Positions 1 through 9,216 are shown, counted from the stretch's first letter. The stretch is DNA of 40,604 nt from an uncultured Actinomycetes bacterium (GCA_903884065.1 CAISDL010000138.1:1-40604), one strand, 5' to 3'. Translations and numbers: made by a program. The notes: generated from the sequence alone by a model not told the origin.

Positions 1-456
<456 letters not shown>

Positions 457-483
457 CTAGCACTCACTGGTCGTGAGTGCCAA
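457..483 (-). promoter_or_regulatory. CIRCE operator 1 (HrcA site), overlapping the expected groEL2 start of transcription
   Basis: Inverted repeat CTAGCACTC - 9 nt - GAGTGCCAA, against the CIRCE consensus TTAGCACTC-N9-GAGTGCTAA. The spacer length is exact and only a few outer bases deviate. HrcA repressor binding here is established for mycobacterial groEL2 and inferred for this copy. Confidence 0.9.
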
Positions 484-488
484 TGTCA

Positions 489-517
489 TTTTTAGCACTC
501 TCCTATGTCGAGTGCAA
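489..517 (-). promoter_or_regulatory. SigmaA-type promoter of groEL2
   Basis: On the minus strand, TTGCAC (517-512) is separated by 17 nt from TAAAAA (494-489). This is a close match to the -35/-10 consensus at the optimal spacing. It predicts transcription starting near 482, inside CIRCE 1, with a leader of about 125 nt. Confidence 0.6.
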
Positions 518-518
518 G
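492..518 (-). promoter_or_regulatory. CIRCE operator 2 (HrcA site), overlapping the groEL2 promoter
   Basis: TTAGCACTC - 9 nt - GAGTGCAAG. The left arm is a perfect CIRCE half-site and the spacer is exact. It covers the -35 and the -35/-10 spacer of the proposed groEL2 promoter, so bound HrcA would block RNA polymerase. The two CIRCE elements are 35 bp apart start to start. Confidence 0.92.
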
Positions 519-587
519 ATTGTTCGCCTGCGGCGGATGCCCTGTGACACGCGTCGCTCGCCGATCGGCCGGCCCCCCGCGGTGCAT

Positions 588-593
588 TAGAGT
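588..593 (+). promoter_or_regulatory. Candidate -10 box of the helicase gene
   Basis: TAGAGT lies 25 bp before the GTG start at 619. It would give a short leader that still contains the GGAAGGGAGG ribosome site. No clear -35 is visible. It lies about 70 bp from CIRCE 2, so the helicase is probably not HrcA-controlled. Confidence 0.35.
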
Positions 594-618
594 CGCTTCG
601 ATCGGAAGGGAGGCTCGG

Positions 619-2307
619 GTGCAGGCAGTCGAGGCGCCTGGCACCCAGGCATTGCGGGGCTGGCAGCGGCGGGCGCTGGTGAAATACCTGACCGCCAAGC
701 CGCGCGACTTTCTGGCCGTCGCGACCCCCGGCGCCGGCAAGACGACCTTCGCCCTGCGCATCGTCGCCGAACTCCTCGCCGAGGGCACCATCGAGGCCGT
801 CACCGTCGTCGTGCCGACCGAGCACCTCAAGAACCAGTGGGCGCAGGCCGCCGCTCGGATGGGTATCGCGCTGGACCCGAAGTTCTCCAACTCCAACTCG
901 CAGACCTCCAGCGAGTACCACGGCGTCGTCGTCACCTACGCCCAGGTCGCCAGCCACCCCACCAGGCACCGGGTGCGCACCGAGAACCGCAAGACGCTCG
1001 TCGTCTTCGACGAGATCCACCACGGCGGAGACGCCAAGAGCTGGGGCGACGCCATTCGCGAGGCGTTCGACGACGCCACTCGCCGGCTCGCTCTGACGGG
1101 GACCCCGTTCCGCAGCGACGACAGCGCCATCCCGTTCGTCACCTATGAACCGGGATCCGACGGCTTCGCCCGCTCGACGGCCGACCACACCTACGGCTAC
1201 TCCGACGCGCTGGCTGACGGCGTGGTGCGGCCGGTGATGTTCATGGCGTATTCCGGTGAGGCCCGCTGGCGCGACAGCGCCGGCGAAGAACATGCGGCAC
1301 GCCTGGGCGAGCCGCTGACCGCCGAGCAGACCGCCCGGGCGTGGAAGACCGCGCTCAACCCGGCCGGCGAATGGATGCCAGCGGTCATCGCCGCGGCCGA
1401 CACCCGGTTGCGTGGCCTTCGCGAGCACGTGCCCGACGCGGGCGGCATGATCATCGCCTCCGACCAGACCGCAGCCCGTGCATACGCCGAACTGCTGGTG
1501 AAGATCACCGGTGAGGTGCCTACCGTCGTGCTCTCCGACGACAAGGGCTCCTCGGAGCGGATCGCCACGTTCGCCGAGGGAACCTCGCGCTGGCTGGTCG
1601 CGGTACGGATGGTTTCCGAAGGGGTCGACGTGCCCCGGCTTGCGGTCGGCGTCTACGCCACCAGTGCGTCGACCCCGTTGTTCTTCGCCCAGGCCATCGG
1701 CCGCTTCGTGCGTTCGCGACAGCCCGGCGAGATGGCGTGCATCTTCCTTCCGTCGGTGCCCAACCTGCTCATGCTGGCCAGCGAGATGGAGGCGCAGCGC
1801 AATCACGTCCTGGGCAAGCCGCACCGCGAGAGCCTCGAGGACCCGCTGGATGCGGAGTTGGCCGCGCAGAAGCGCGACGAACCCGGCGACCAGGAGAACG
1901 CGATCGAGTACCTGGGTGCCGACGCCGAACTCGACCAGGTCATCTTCGACGGGTCATCGTTCGGAACGGCCACCCCGGCGGGCAGCGACGAGGAGGCCGA
2001 CTATCTCGGCATCCCGGGCCTTCTCGATGCCGATTCAATGCGAGACCTGTTGCGGCGCAGGCAGGAAGAGCAGTTGTCCAAGCGAACAGCCAATGGCGAG
2101 ACGCCGCGGACATCCACCCACGGGCAGCTGCGCGAACTGCGCCGCGAGCTCAACGCGCTGGTGGCCGCCATGCACCACCGCTCCGGCAAGCCACACGGCA
2201 TGATCCACAACGAATTGCGCCGGATCTGCGGCGGCCCGCCGGTGGCCGCCGCCAACAGCGATCAGCTTGCGGCCCGTATCGAGGCCGTGCGCTCACTGAA
2301 GCTCTAG
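619..2307 (+). CDS. DEAD/DEAH-box superfamily 2 helicase
   Basis: Predicted ATP-dependent nucleic-acid helicase of 562 aa. The helicase motifs appear in order: Walker A ATPGAGKTTF near residue 35, DEIHHGG (motif II) near 135, LTGTPFR (motif III) near 160, VRMVSEGVDVPRL (motif V) near 330 and QAIGRFVRSR (motif VI) near 355. The C-terminal 200 residues are acidic and charged without a recognised domain. I chose the GTG at 619 because GGAAGGGAGG stands 5-14 nt upstream; an in-frame ATG at 505 would lie inside CIRCE 2 and is unlikely. The gene is divergent from groEL2. Its last 15 bases overlap the 3' end of the convergent HAD gene. The substrate (DNA or RNA) is unknown; the RecA-like folds most resemble type III restriction / XPB-like helicases. 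Confidence 0.9.
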   Translation: MQAVEAPGTQALRGWQRRALVKYLTAKPRDFLAVATPGAGKTTFALRIVAELLAEGTIEAVTVVVPTEHLKNQWAQAAARMGIALDPKFSNSNSQTSSEYHGVVVTYAQVASHPTRHRVRTENRKTLVVFDEIHHGGDAKSWGDAIREAFDDATRRLALTGTPFRSDDSAIPFVTYEPGSDGFARSTADHTYGYSDALADGVVRPVMFMAYSGEARWRDSAGEEHAARLGEPLTAEQTARAWKTALNPAGEWMPAVIAAADTRLRGLREHVPDAGGMIIASDQTAARAYAELLVKITGEVPTVVLSDDKGSSERIATFAEGTSRWLVAVRMVSEGVDVPRLAVGVYATSASTPLFFAQAIGRFVRSRQPGEMACIFLPSVPNLLMLASEMEAQRNHVLGKPHRESLEDPLDAELAAQKRDEPGDQENAIEYLGADAELDQVIFDGSSFGTATPAGSDEEADYLGIPGLLDADSMRDLLRRRQEEQLSKRTANGETPRTSTHGQLRELRRELNALVAAMHHRSGKPHGMIHNELRRICGGPPVAAANSDQLAARIEAVRSLKL

Positions 2308-3117
2308 GTCCAGCAGCCCGGGCAGCTCGGCGACGGAGTCGATCACATGGTCGGGCTGCATCGCGAATTCGTCTGCGGCCCAACGGTCCAGGGTGTTCTG
2401 GCGGAACTTGCCGGTGCGCACCAGCACTCCGGTCATGCCCACCACCTGGGCGGCCAGCACGTCGTTGTTGAGGTCGTCGCCCACCATGAACATCTCATCG
2501 GGGTCCACGCCGAGTCGGAGGGCGGCAGCCTCGAAAGCCGCCGGCGCCGGCTTGCCGACGGACACGGCCTTGCGCCCGGAGGTCTCCTCCATCCCGATCA
2601 GATACATGCCGGTGTCGATGCGCAGGCCGTCGACGGTGTTCCATGCGGTGCTGCGGTGCATGGCGACAACCGGAACGCCCTGGGCCATCCAGTCGTAGAC
2701 CCGGCTCAGGGTCAGGTGGCCGTACTCGGGCCCGGCGCCGCCCAGCAGGATGACGTCCGGCGTCTCCGGCGTTCCGGGCGTCTCGCAGACCGCCGAGTCG
2801 ACGAGGTCCAGACCAGGCATGTCCTCGGCGATCTGCCCGCTGTTGACCAGCAGGCAGCGGGCATTGGGGTAGTGCGTGCGGACGTAGTCGGCGGTCAGCA
2901 CGGCGGCGGTGATCACCTCGTCGGGTCGCACATCGATCCCGGTCTCGGCGAGCGCTTCGGCGATCTGGGCCCGGGTGCGGGTAGTGGTGTTGGTCAGATA
3001 CGAACAGGCCACCCGGTGCTCGGCCAGCACCCGCAGTGTCCGGGCGGCGCCGGGGATCGGCTGCCACGAGGTGACCAGCACCCCGTCGATGTCGAAGAGA
3101 ACTCCGCCGACAGCCAT
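2293..3117 (-). CDS. HAD-superfamily IIA hydrolase (LHPP-like phosphatase)
   Basis: 274 aa. Motif I FDIDGVLV near residue 8 carries the nucleophile Asp. There is a TNTTTRTRAQI motif II region, a lysine-bearing SVGKPAP segment and motif IV MVGDDLNNDV binding Mg2+. The cap between motifs II and III fits subfamily IIA (NagD/LHPP-like), which remove phosphate from small phosphorylated compounds; the real substrate cannot be read from sequence. The ATG at 3117 is supported by a TANNNT box exactly 7 nt upstream (leaderless transcript) and by homology starting with VLFDIDG. Upstream in-frame codons would run into the divergent SDR gene. Confidence 0.88.
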   Translation of the reverse strand: MAVGGVLFDIDGVLVTSWQPIPGAARTLRVLAEHRVACSYLTNTTTRTRAQIAEALAETGIDVRPDEVITAAVLTADYVRTHYPNARCLLVNSGQIAEDMPGLDLVDSAVCETPGTPETPDVILLGGAGPEYGHLTLSRVYDWMAQGVPVVAMHRSTAWNTVDGLRIDTGMYLIGMEETSGRKAVSVGKPAPAAFEAAALRLGVDPDEMFMVGDDLNNDVLAAQVVGMTGVLVRTGKFRQNTLDRWAADEFAMQPDHVIDSVAELPGLLDLELQ

Positions 3118-3124
3118 GGATGAG

Positions 3125-3130
3125 ACAGTA
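3125..3130 (-). promoter_or_regulatory. Candidate leaderless -10 box of the HAD gene
   Basis: TACTGT followed by 7 nt and then the ATG at 3117. The transcript would start at or within a base of the start codon. No ribosome site is seen. Confidence 0.45.
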
Positions 3131-3177
3131 GGGCCAACTGCCTCGCTCCTCCACCGCCTCGCCCGTCGGCGGCACCG

Positions 3178-3183
3178 TATGTT
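3178..3183 (+). promoter_or_regulatory. Candidate leaderless -10 box of the SDR gene
   Basis: TATGTT followed by 6 nt and the ATG at 3190. It selects 3190 among three nearby ATGs (3185, 3190, 3195). It is divergent from the HAD promoter across a 72 bp gap. Confidence 0.45.
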
Positions 3184-3189
3184 CATGGC

Positions 3190-4104
3190 ATGGCATGGAC
3201 TGAGAACGAGGTACCCGATGAGAGCGGTCGCCTGGCGATCATCACAGGCTCCAACACCGGACTGGGCTACGACACCGCCCGCGTGCTGGCGGCGCGGGGC
3301 GCGCATGTGGTGATGGCGGTCCGCGATACCGCCAAGGGCGAGACCGCCGCGGCCCGCATCCGTCAGCTCACACGGGGTGCCGAGGTCACCGTACACAAGC
3401 TTGACCTCGGCTCGCTGGCATCGGTCAAGAAGGCCGGTGCCGAACTGGCCGCCGCCTACCCGCGCGTCGACCTGCTGATCAACAACGCGGGGGTGATGTA
3501 CCCGCCGAAGCAGAACACCGCGGACGGCTTCGAATTGCAGTTCGGCACAAACCATCTGGGCCACTTCGCCCTGACCGGACTGTTGCTGGGCAACCTGCTG
3601 CCGGTCGAGGGCTCCCGGGTGGTCGTGGTGGCCAGCATCGCGCACAACATCCGCGCGAAGATCGACTTCGAGGACCTGCAGTGGGAGCACCGCCGCTATG
3701 ACCGGGTGGCCTCCTACGGCCAGTCCAAGCTGGCCAACCTGATGTTCGCCTACGACCTGCAGCGCCGATTGGCCGCCGCGAAGGCGAAGACCATTGCCGT
3801 GGCGGCCCATCCCGGGGTGGCGGCCACCGAGCTGGTCCGCCACATCCCGGGCGCCGGCCTGCCCGGGGTGAACTGGCTGTCCGGCAAGCTGCTCAACAGC
3901 GCGGAGATGGGAGCGCTGCCGACCCTGCGGGCGGCCACCGACCCTGCGGTCAAGGGCGGCCAGTACTACGGACCGGACGGTTTCCGCGAACTACGCGGCC
4001 ACCCCGTGCTGGTCGGCTCCAGCAAGCAGTCCCAGGACGTCGCCGTCCAGGAGCGGCTGTGGAAGGTTTCCGAGGAACTGACCGGCGTCACCTTCCCGGT
4101 GTGA
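3190..4104 (+). CDS. Short-chain dehydrogenase/reductase, retinol-dehydrogenase-like
   Basis: 304 aa cytosolic NAD(P)-dependent oxidoreductase. The cofactor motif TGSNTGLG is near residue 19, NNAGVM near 98 and NHLGHF near 122. The catalytic YGQSK (Tyr-x3-Lys) follows the Ser in VVVVASIAH. The sequence resembles the RDH11-14-like SDRs and, by position, M. tuberculosis Rv0439c. The substrate is unknown. The stop overlaps a possible GTG start of moeA2 (GTGA), so the two are probably co-transcribed. Confidence 0.9.
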   Translation: MAWTENEVPDESGRLAIITGSNTGLGYDTARVLAARGAHVVMAVRDTAKGETAAARIRQLTRGAEVTVHKLDLGSLASVKKAGAELAAAYPRVDLLINNAGVMYPPKQNTADGFELQFGTNHLGHFALTGLLLGNLLPVEGSRVVVVASIAHNIRAKIDFEDLQWEHRRYDRVASYGQSKLANLMFAYDLQRRLAAAKAKTIAVAAHPGVAATELVRHIPGAGLPGVNWLSGKLLNSAEMGALPTLRAATDPAVKGGQYYGPDGFRELRGHPVLVGSSKQSQDVAVQERLWKVSEELTGVTFPV

Positions 4105-4112
4105 GACCGCTC

Positions 4113-5321
4113 ATGCGCAGCGTCGAGGAGCATCAGCGCATCGTCGCCGCGCTGATCCGCGCGCGGAGCCCGGAGCAGGTTCCGGTCACCGAGGCCGGCG
4201 GGCTCGTGCTCGCCGGTGATGTGGTCGCGCCGTTGTCGCTTCCGGTGTTCGACAACTCCGCAATGGACGGTTACGCGGTTCGGGCCGCAGATCTTGTCGC
4301 GGCGAGCGCCGACACCCCGGTGAGATTGCCGGTGGCCGAGGACATTCCGGCCGGACGCACCGACCGGCTGACCCTGACCGCCGGGACTGCGCATCGCATC
4401 ATGACCGGCGCGCCCGTTCCGGCCGGAGCCGACGCGGTGGTGCCGGTGGAGGCCACCGATGCCGGAGTCTCGGTGGTCCAGATCCGAACGGCGCCCACCC
4501 AGGGTCAACACATCCGCAGAGCGGGTGAGGACGTCGCCGCCGGGACGACGGTGTTGCGCGCCGGGCAACGGGTCAGCCCGGCGGTCCTCGGTCTGGTCGC
4601 CGCCCTCGGCATCGACCGTCTTGCCGTCATTCCCCGCCTGCGGGTCCTGGTGATCTCGACCGGCTCTGAACTCGTGGCTGCCGGAACGCCGTTGCGGCCC
4701 GGCCAGATCTACGAATCCAACGCGGTGATGCTCGCCGCCGCGGTGCGGGAGGCGGGTGCGCAGGTTTCCGGGGTGGCGACCTGTGACGACGACGTCGCGC
4801 ATTTCCGCGCGGTGCTGGACGACTACGCCGGGCGGGCGGACGTGGTACTCACCTCTGGCGGCGTCAGCGCAGGCGCCTACGAAGTCGTCAAGGACGCCTT
4901 CGGAGGCGGTGACTCCGGTTCCGTCGAATTCGTCAAAGTCGCCATGCAACCCGGCATGCCGCAGGGCTCCGGCACCCTTTCCGACGGCCGGGCCATCGTC
5001 ACGTTGCCGGGCAACCCGGTCAGTGTGCTGGTGTCCTTCGAGGTGTTCGTCCGTCCCGCCCTGCGGAGCGCGATGGGACTGCCCCCGCACCGGCCCCGCC
5101 GCACGGCCACACTCACCGAGGCCCTGAACTCCCCCGGCGGCAAGCGGCAGTTCCGGCGCGGCGTCTACGACGCCGACAGCGGCACCGCCACCAGTTACGG
5201 ACCACCGGCCTCCCACCACCTGCGCTGGCTGGCGGCGGCCAACTGCCTGCTCGACATCGGCGAGGACGTCTCCGCGATCGCCGCGGGCGATCAGGTGAGC
5301 CTGTGGGACCTCCCGGAATGA
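4113..5321 (+). CDS. moeA2: Molybdopterin molybdotransferase MoeA
   Basis: 402 aa. Inserts molybdate into adenylylated molybdopterin in molybdenum-cofactor synthesis. Seen: DNSAMDGYAVRAADL near residue 50, IMTGAPVPAGADAVVPVE near 100, the STGSEL / IYESN and TSGGVSAG segments of the MoCF-binding domain, and VKVAMQPGMPQG plus LPGNPVS near 300. The ATG at 4113 starts a segment (MRSVEEHQ) that matches the family; a GTG at 4101 is an alternative fused to the preceding stop. The last bases including the stop codon are tandemly duplicated (5303-5343). Confidence 0.93.
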   Translation: MRSVEEHQRIVAALIRARSPEQVPVTEAGGLVLAGDVVAPLSLPVFDNSAMDGYAVRAADLVAASADTPVRLPVAEDIPAGRTDRLTLTAGTAHRIMTGAPVPAGADAVVPVEATDAGVSVVQIRTAPTQGQHIRRAGEDVAAGTTVLRAGQRVSPAVLGLVAALGIDRLAVIPRLRVLVISTGSELVAAGTPLRPGQIYESNAVMLAAAVREAGAQVSGVATCDDDVAHFRAVLDDYAGRADVVLTSGGVSAGAYEVVKDAFGGGDSGSVEFVKVAMQPGMPQGSGTLSDGRAIVTLPGNPVSVLVSFEVFVRPALRSAMGLPPHRPRRTATLTEALNSPGGKRQFRRGVYDADSGTATSYGPPASHHLRWLAAANCLLDIGEDVSAIAAGDQVSLWDLPE

Positions 5322-5343
5322 CGTGGGGACCTCCCGGAATGAC
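5303..5343 (+). repeat. Tandem duplication (20 + 21 bp) of the moeA2 3' end and stop codon
   Basis: Two near-identical units, GTGGGACCTCCCGGAATGAC at 5303-5322 and the same with one extra G at 5323-5343. The first holds the last moeA2 codons and its TGA; the second lies downstream. One of five such boundary duplications in the window. Confidence 0.9.
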
Positions 5344-5395
5344 ATGGACGAACTGTCCCTCTGGAAACTGGACTCCCAGGAGAAACAAAGCCCAC

Positions 5396-5401
5396 TAGAC
5401 T
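5396..5401 (+). promoter_or_regulatory. Candidate leaderless -10 box of psd
   Basis: TAGACT then 7 nt then the ATG at 5409. It suggests psd-pssA have their own promoter rather than depending only on moeA2 readthrough. Confidence 0.45.
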
Positions 5402-5408
5402 CACGCCG

Positions 5409-6113
5409 ATGGCCAGACGCCCTGACGACGACTCGCAGTCCGGCCCGCAACGGTTGGCCGCACTGGTGCGGTCCTCGGTACCTCCGGTCCACAGTGCGGG
5501 TTACCCCTTCATCGCGGCCGGCCTTGCGGTCGCGGCCCTGGGCCGCAACCACCCCTGGGTGCGGGGGACGGGCCTGGCGGCTGCCGGGGCCAATGCGGGC
5601 TTCTTCCGCCACCCGCCGCGCACCCCACCCACGCGTCCCGGCCTGGTGGTCTCCCCCGCCGACGGTCTGGTCTGCTTGATCGAGACTGCCGCGCCGCCGG
5701 CCGAACTGGGGATCGGTTCCGAACCCGTGCCGCGGATCAGTATTTTCCTGTCCCTGTTCGACGCTCACGTGCAACGCATTCCGGTCGGCGGCGAGGTGCT
5801 CGCCGTCATGCATCGGCCCGGCACCTTCCATTCCGCCGAACTGGCCGCTGCCAGTGAGGACAATGAGCGCAACAGCGTGGTGATCCGAACGCCGGAAGGA
5901 CATCAAGTGGTGGTCGTGCAGATCGCCGGATTGATCGCGCGTCGTATCGTCTGCAATCTCCACGCCGGCGACACGGTGGACATCGGCGACACCTACGGAC
6001 TGATCCGGTTCGGGTCGCGGCTGGACACCTACCTGCCGCCCGGTTCGGAGATCATCATCGAATCCGGCCAGCGCGCGCTGGCCGGCGAGACGGTTCTGGC
6101 GAGGTTGCCATGA
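5409..6113 (+). CDS. psd: Phosphatidylserine decarboxylase proenzyme
   Basis: Makes phosphatidylethanolamine from phosphatidylserine at the membrane. 234 aa, the short archaeal/actinobacterial (type II) form. VVSPADGLV near residue 80, [16 protein letters not shown] near 113 and the self-cleavage motif FGSRLD with Gly202-Ser203, where the pyruvoyl cofactor forms, are all present. Hydrophobic segments near 32-62 fit membrane anchoring. The stop overlaps the pssA start as ATGA, so translation is coupled to the enzyme that makes its substrate. Confidence 0.95.
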   Translation: MARRPDDDSQSGPQRLAALVRSSVPPVHSAGYPFIAAGLAVAALGRNHPWVRGTGLAAAGANAGFFRHPPRTPPTRPGLVVSPADGLVCLIETAAPPAELGIGSEPVPRISIFLSLFDAHVQRIPVGGEVLAVMHRPGTFHSAELAAASEDNERNSVVIRTPEGHQVVVVQIAGLIARRIVCNLHAGDTVDIGDTYGLIRFGSRLDTYLPPGSEIIIESGQRALAGETVLARLP

Positions 6114-6970
6114 TCAAGCCCCGGCCCACCAAGACCAACGCCGTGCGGATGCTGCCGAGCGCGATGACCGTGCTCGCCATCTGCCTGGGCATGACGTCGG
6201 TGAAGTTCGCTCTCGACGGCCGCCCCACCGAAGCCATGGCACTGCTGGCCGCCGCCGCGATCCTCGATGCACTCGACGGCCGTGTCGCGCGCGTGCTCAA
6301 CGCCACCTCCAGGATGGGCGAAGAGATCGACTCCCTGGCCGACGCCGTGAACTTCGGGGTGGCACCCGCGTTCATCGTCTACGCAACCTTGTTGTCGCAC
6401 AACCGCGTCGGCTGGATCGTCGTGCTGCTGTACACGGTGTGCATCGTGCTGCGACTGGCCCGATTCAACTCCGTGCTGGGCGTGGACATGCCGGCGTACA
6501 CCAAGGATTACTTCGTCGGGATGCCGGCGCCGGCCGGTGCGATCGGTGCGATCGGCCCGTTGGCCGCCAAGATGCAGTGGCCGGGTCCGTGGTGGTCGAC
6601 GGAAGCCGCCGAGATCGTCGTCATCGTCTGGATGGTGTGCGTCTCGCTGCTGGTGGTCAGCCGGATCCCGATGCGTAAGATCCACACCTTCAAGGTCTCG
6701 CAGAACATGATGGCTCCGCTGCTGGCACTGTTCGCCATCGTGGCCGCCGCCGCGTTCGTGTTCCCCTATCTGCTGATTCTGGTGATCATCGCGGCCTACG
6801 TGGTGCACATGCCATTCGCCGCGCGCAGCCAACGCTGGGCGGCGGCGCACCCGGAGGCCTGGGACGACAGTTCCCGCCAACGTCGCGCCGCCCGCCGCGC
6901 CACCCGCCGCGCCCAGCAGCCTCATCGCCGTTCAACGGCCCGGTTGGGGCTACGCAAGCCAGGAGGCTGA
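6110..6970 (+). CDS. pssA: CDP-diacylglycerol-serine O-phosphatidyltransferase
   Basis: Integral membrane enzyme making phosphatidylserine from CDP-diacylglycerol and serine, the step before Psd. 286 aa. The CDP-alcohol phosphotransferase signature DG-x2-AR-x8-G-x3-D-x3-D is intact (D56, G57, A60, R61, G70, D74, D78). About six to eight hydrophobic helices follow, and the last 50 residues form a highly basic Arg-rich cytosolic tail. Starts by ATGA overlap with psd; only 5 bp separate it from the AAA ATPase gene. Confidence 0.95.
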   Translation: MIKPRPTKTNAVRMLPSAMTVLAICLGMTSVKFALDGRPTEAMALLAAAAILDALDGRVARVLNATSRMGEEIDSLADAVNFGVAPAFIVYATLLSHNRVGWIVVLLYTVCIVLRLARFNSVLGVDMPAYTKDYFVGMPAPAGAIGAIGPLAAKMQWPGPWWSTEAAEIVVIVWMVCVSLLVVSRIPMRKIHTFKVSQNMMAPLLALFAIVAAAAFVFPYLLILVIIAAYVVHMPFAARSQRWAAAHPEAWDDSSRQRRAARRATRRAQQPHRRSTARLGLRKPGG

Positions 6971-6975
6971 GATTC

Positions 6976-9189
6976 GTGACTGAAGTCATCTCCGATCGCA
7001 AGGGTCCGCCGTCGAGCCTGACGCTGACGGCACGGCTCAACACTGCGGCGCTGGACTCGCGCCGGGGTGTGGTGCGACTGCACCCGGAGGCCATCGCCGC
7101 ACTTGGCATCCGCGAATGGGATGCGGTGTCGCTCATGGGTTCCCGGACAACCGCTGCCGTGGTCGGAATCGCCCCGCCCGGTACGCCGACGGGGACCGCC
7201 CTGCTCGACGACGTGACACTGTCCAACGCGGGCCTGCGCGAAGACGCCACCGTCCTGGTGTCACCGGTCACCGTCTACGGCGGGCGGTCGGTGACGCTCA
7301 GCGGTTCGGTGCTGGCCACCCGGTCGGTGTCCTCGGCCACGTTGCGTCAGGCACTGCTGGGCAAGGTGCTGACCGTCGGCGACACGGTGTCCCTGCTGCC
7401 CCGCGACCTCGGCCCAGGCACCTCGAGTTCGCAGGCCAGTGCCGCACTGGCGACCTCGGTGGGAATCACCTGGACCTCGGAGTTGCTCACCGTCACCGGC
7501 ACCGACCCCGCCGGACCCGTGTCGGTGCAACCGAATTCATCGGTGACCTGGGGCGACGGCGAGGGTGGTGGCGGCGCAGTGCCGACCACCGGGTCAACGC
7601 CTGCGGTCAGCCAGCCCACGCAATGGCCCGAGGAACCGCCGATCAGCATCGACGACCTCAAGGGCCAGCACGTGCAGGCCGGGCGACTGACCGAGTGGCT
7701 CAAACTGGCCCTCGACGAGCCGGCCCTGCTCGAGAAGCTGGGCGCCAAACCGAATCTGGGCGTACTCATCACCGGACCCGCCGGGGTGGGTAAAGCCCGC
7801 CTGGTGAAAGCGGTGTGCGCGGCCCGGCGCTTGGTTCGGCTCGACGGGCCGGACACCGGGGCGCTGGCGGCCCCCGAACGCCAGCAGGCCGTCGCCCGGG
7901 CCGTCAGCGACGTGATCAACGGTGGCGGGGTGCTGCTGGTGACCGACATCGACGCGCTGCTGCCCGAACCGCCCGAGCCGGTGGCCACCATGATCCTCGG
8001 CGAACTGCGCAAAGCCGTTGCGGCGCCGGGGGTCGCTCTGGTCGCCACCTCGCAGAAGCCCGATTCCCTCGATCCTCGGCTGCGCGCCCCCGACCTGTGC
8101 GACCGGGAACTCGGCCTGAGTCTGCCCGACGGCACAACCCGAAAGGCGCTGCTGGAGGTGCTGCTGCGCGATGTTCCTGCCGAGGATCTCAAGCTCGAGG
8201 AAATCGCCGACCGCACACCGGGATTCGTCCGGGCAGACCTGGCGGCCCTGGTGCGCGAGGCGGCACTGCGGGCCGCCGCCCGGGCCAGCGACGACGGCAA
8301 GGCGCCGGCCCTGACCCAGGAAGACCTCACCGGCGCGCTGACGGTGATCCGACCGCTGTCCCGCTCGGGCACCGATGAGATCGCGGTCGGCTCGGTGACC
8401 CTCGACGACGTCGGCGACATGGTCGAGACCAAGCGGGCCCTCACCGAGGCGGTGCTGTGGCCGCTGCAGCATCCCGACACCTTTGCCCGGCTCGGGGTCG
8501 ATCCGCCGCGCGGCGTGCTGCTCTACGGGCCGCCGGGAACCGGCAAGACGTTCGTGGTTCGCGCGCTGGCGAGCACCGGGCGCTTGAGCGTCCACGCCGT
8601 CAAGGGTTCGGAGCTGATGGACAAGTGGGTGGGATCCTCGGAGAAGGCGGTGCGCGAGCTGTTCCGGCGGGCCCGGGATTCCGCGCCGTCTCTGGTGTTC
8701 CTCGACGAGATCGACGCACTGGCGCCGCGGCGCGGCCAGAGCTTCGACTCCGGCGTCACCGACCGGGTGGTGGCGGCGCTGCTGACCGAACTGGACGGCA
8801 TCGAGCCGCTGCGCGACGTGGTGGTGCTCGGCGCGACCAACCGCCCGGAGCTCATCGATCCGGCGCTGCTGCGCCCGGGCCGGCTGGAGCGGCTGGTGTT
8901 CGTGGAGCCACCGGACGCCGACGCGCGCTACCAGATCCTCAAGACAGCCGGAAAATCGGTGCCGCTGAGCGACGAAGTCGACCTCAAGGAGATCGCCGCA
9001 GGACTCGACGGGTACAGCGCCGCCGACTGCGTCGCACTGCTGCGCGAGGCCGCCCTGACGGCGATGCGGCGATCCATCGACGCCGCCGACGTCACCGCCG
9101 CCGATGTGGCAACGGCCAAGGAGAACGTCCGGCCGTCACTGGATCCGGCACAGGTCGAGTCTCTTCGCGCCTTCGCCGCCGAGCGCTGA
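6976..9189 (+). CDS. CDC48/VCP-type double AAA+ ATPase
   Basis: 737 aa. An N-terminal double-psi-barrel-like domain (about 15-100) is followed by a Gly-rich linker and two AAA modules. D2 is complete: Walker A GPPGTGKT at 518-525, Walker B LVFLDEIDAL near 575, sensor ATNRPELIDPALLRPGRLER. D1 is eroded: GPAGVGKA lacks the Thr/Ser after Lys, and Walker B reads LLVTDIDALL with Ile in place of the catalytic Glu. D1 probably binds but does not hydrolyse ATP. GTG start at 6976. M. tuberculosis has an equivalent (Rv0435c) beside pssA; its job is not established. Protein unfolding or remodelling is the family role. Confidence 0.92.
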   Translation: MTEVISDRKGPPSSLTLTARLNTAALDSRRGVVRLHPEAIAALGIREWDAVSLMGSRTTAAVVGIAPPGTPTGTALLDDVTLSNAGLREDATVLVSPVTVYGGRSVTLSGSVLATRSVSSATLRQALLGKVLTVGDTVSLLPRDLGPGTSSSQASAALATSVGITWTSELLTVTGTDPAGPVSVQPNSSVTWGDGEGGGGAVPTTGSTPAVSQPTQWPEEPPISIDDLKGQHVQAGRLTEWLKLALDEPALLEKLGAKPNLGVLITGPAGVGKARLVKAVCAARRLVRLDGPDTGALAAPERQQAVARAVSDVINGGGVLLVTDIDALLPEPPEPVATMILGELRKAVAAPGVALVATSQKPDSLDPRLRAPDLCDRELGLSLPDGTTRKALLEVLLRDVPAEDLKLEEIADRTPGFVRADLAALVREAALRAAARASDDGKAPALTQEDLTGALTVIRPLSRSGTDEIAVGSVTLDDVGDMVETKRALTEAVLWPLQHPDTFARLGVDPPRGVLLYGPPGTGKTFVVRALASTGRLSVHAVKGSELMDKWVGSSEKAVRELFRRARDSAPSLVFLDEIDALAPRRGQSFDSGVTDRVVAALLTELDGIEPLRDVVVLGATNRPELIDPALLRPGRLERLVFVEPPDADARYQILKTAGKSVPLSDEVDLKEIAAGLDGYSAADCVALLREAALTAMRRSIDAADVTAADVATAKENVRPSLDPAQVESLRAFAAER

Positions 9190-9216
9190 ACCGGCGGCGG
9201 CGGGAACAACACTCGG

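Noticed and set aside
505..618. N-terminal extension of the helicase from the ATG at 505
   Set aside because: That ATG is inside CIRCE 2 and lacks a ribosome site, while the GTG at 619 has a strong one and a -10 box upstream.
457..1824. 455-residue open frame on the minus strand opposite the helicase
   Set aside because: It is antisense to a gene with all helicase motifs, shows no family motif and has GHR-rich low-complexity composition typical of shadow frames in GC-rich DNA.
5322..5408. Short gene between moeA2 and psd
   Set aside because: Only the tandem duplication, a candidate -10 box and no conserved frame are found in this gap.
3966..5963. 665-residue minus-strand open frame opposite moeA2 and psd
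   Set aside because: It spans two clearly real genes on the other strand and has no recognisable domain; long antisense frames are expected at this GC content.
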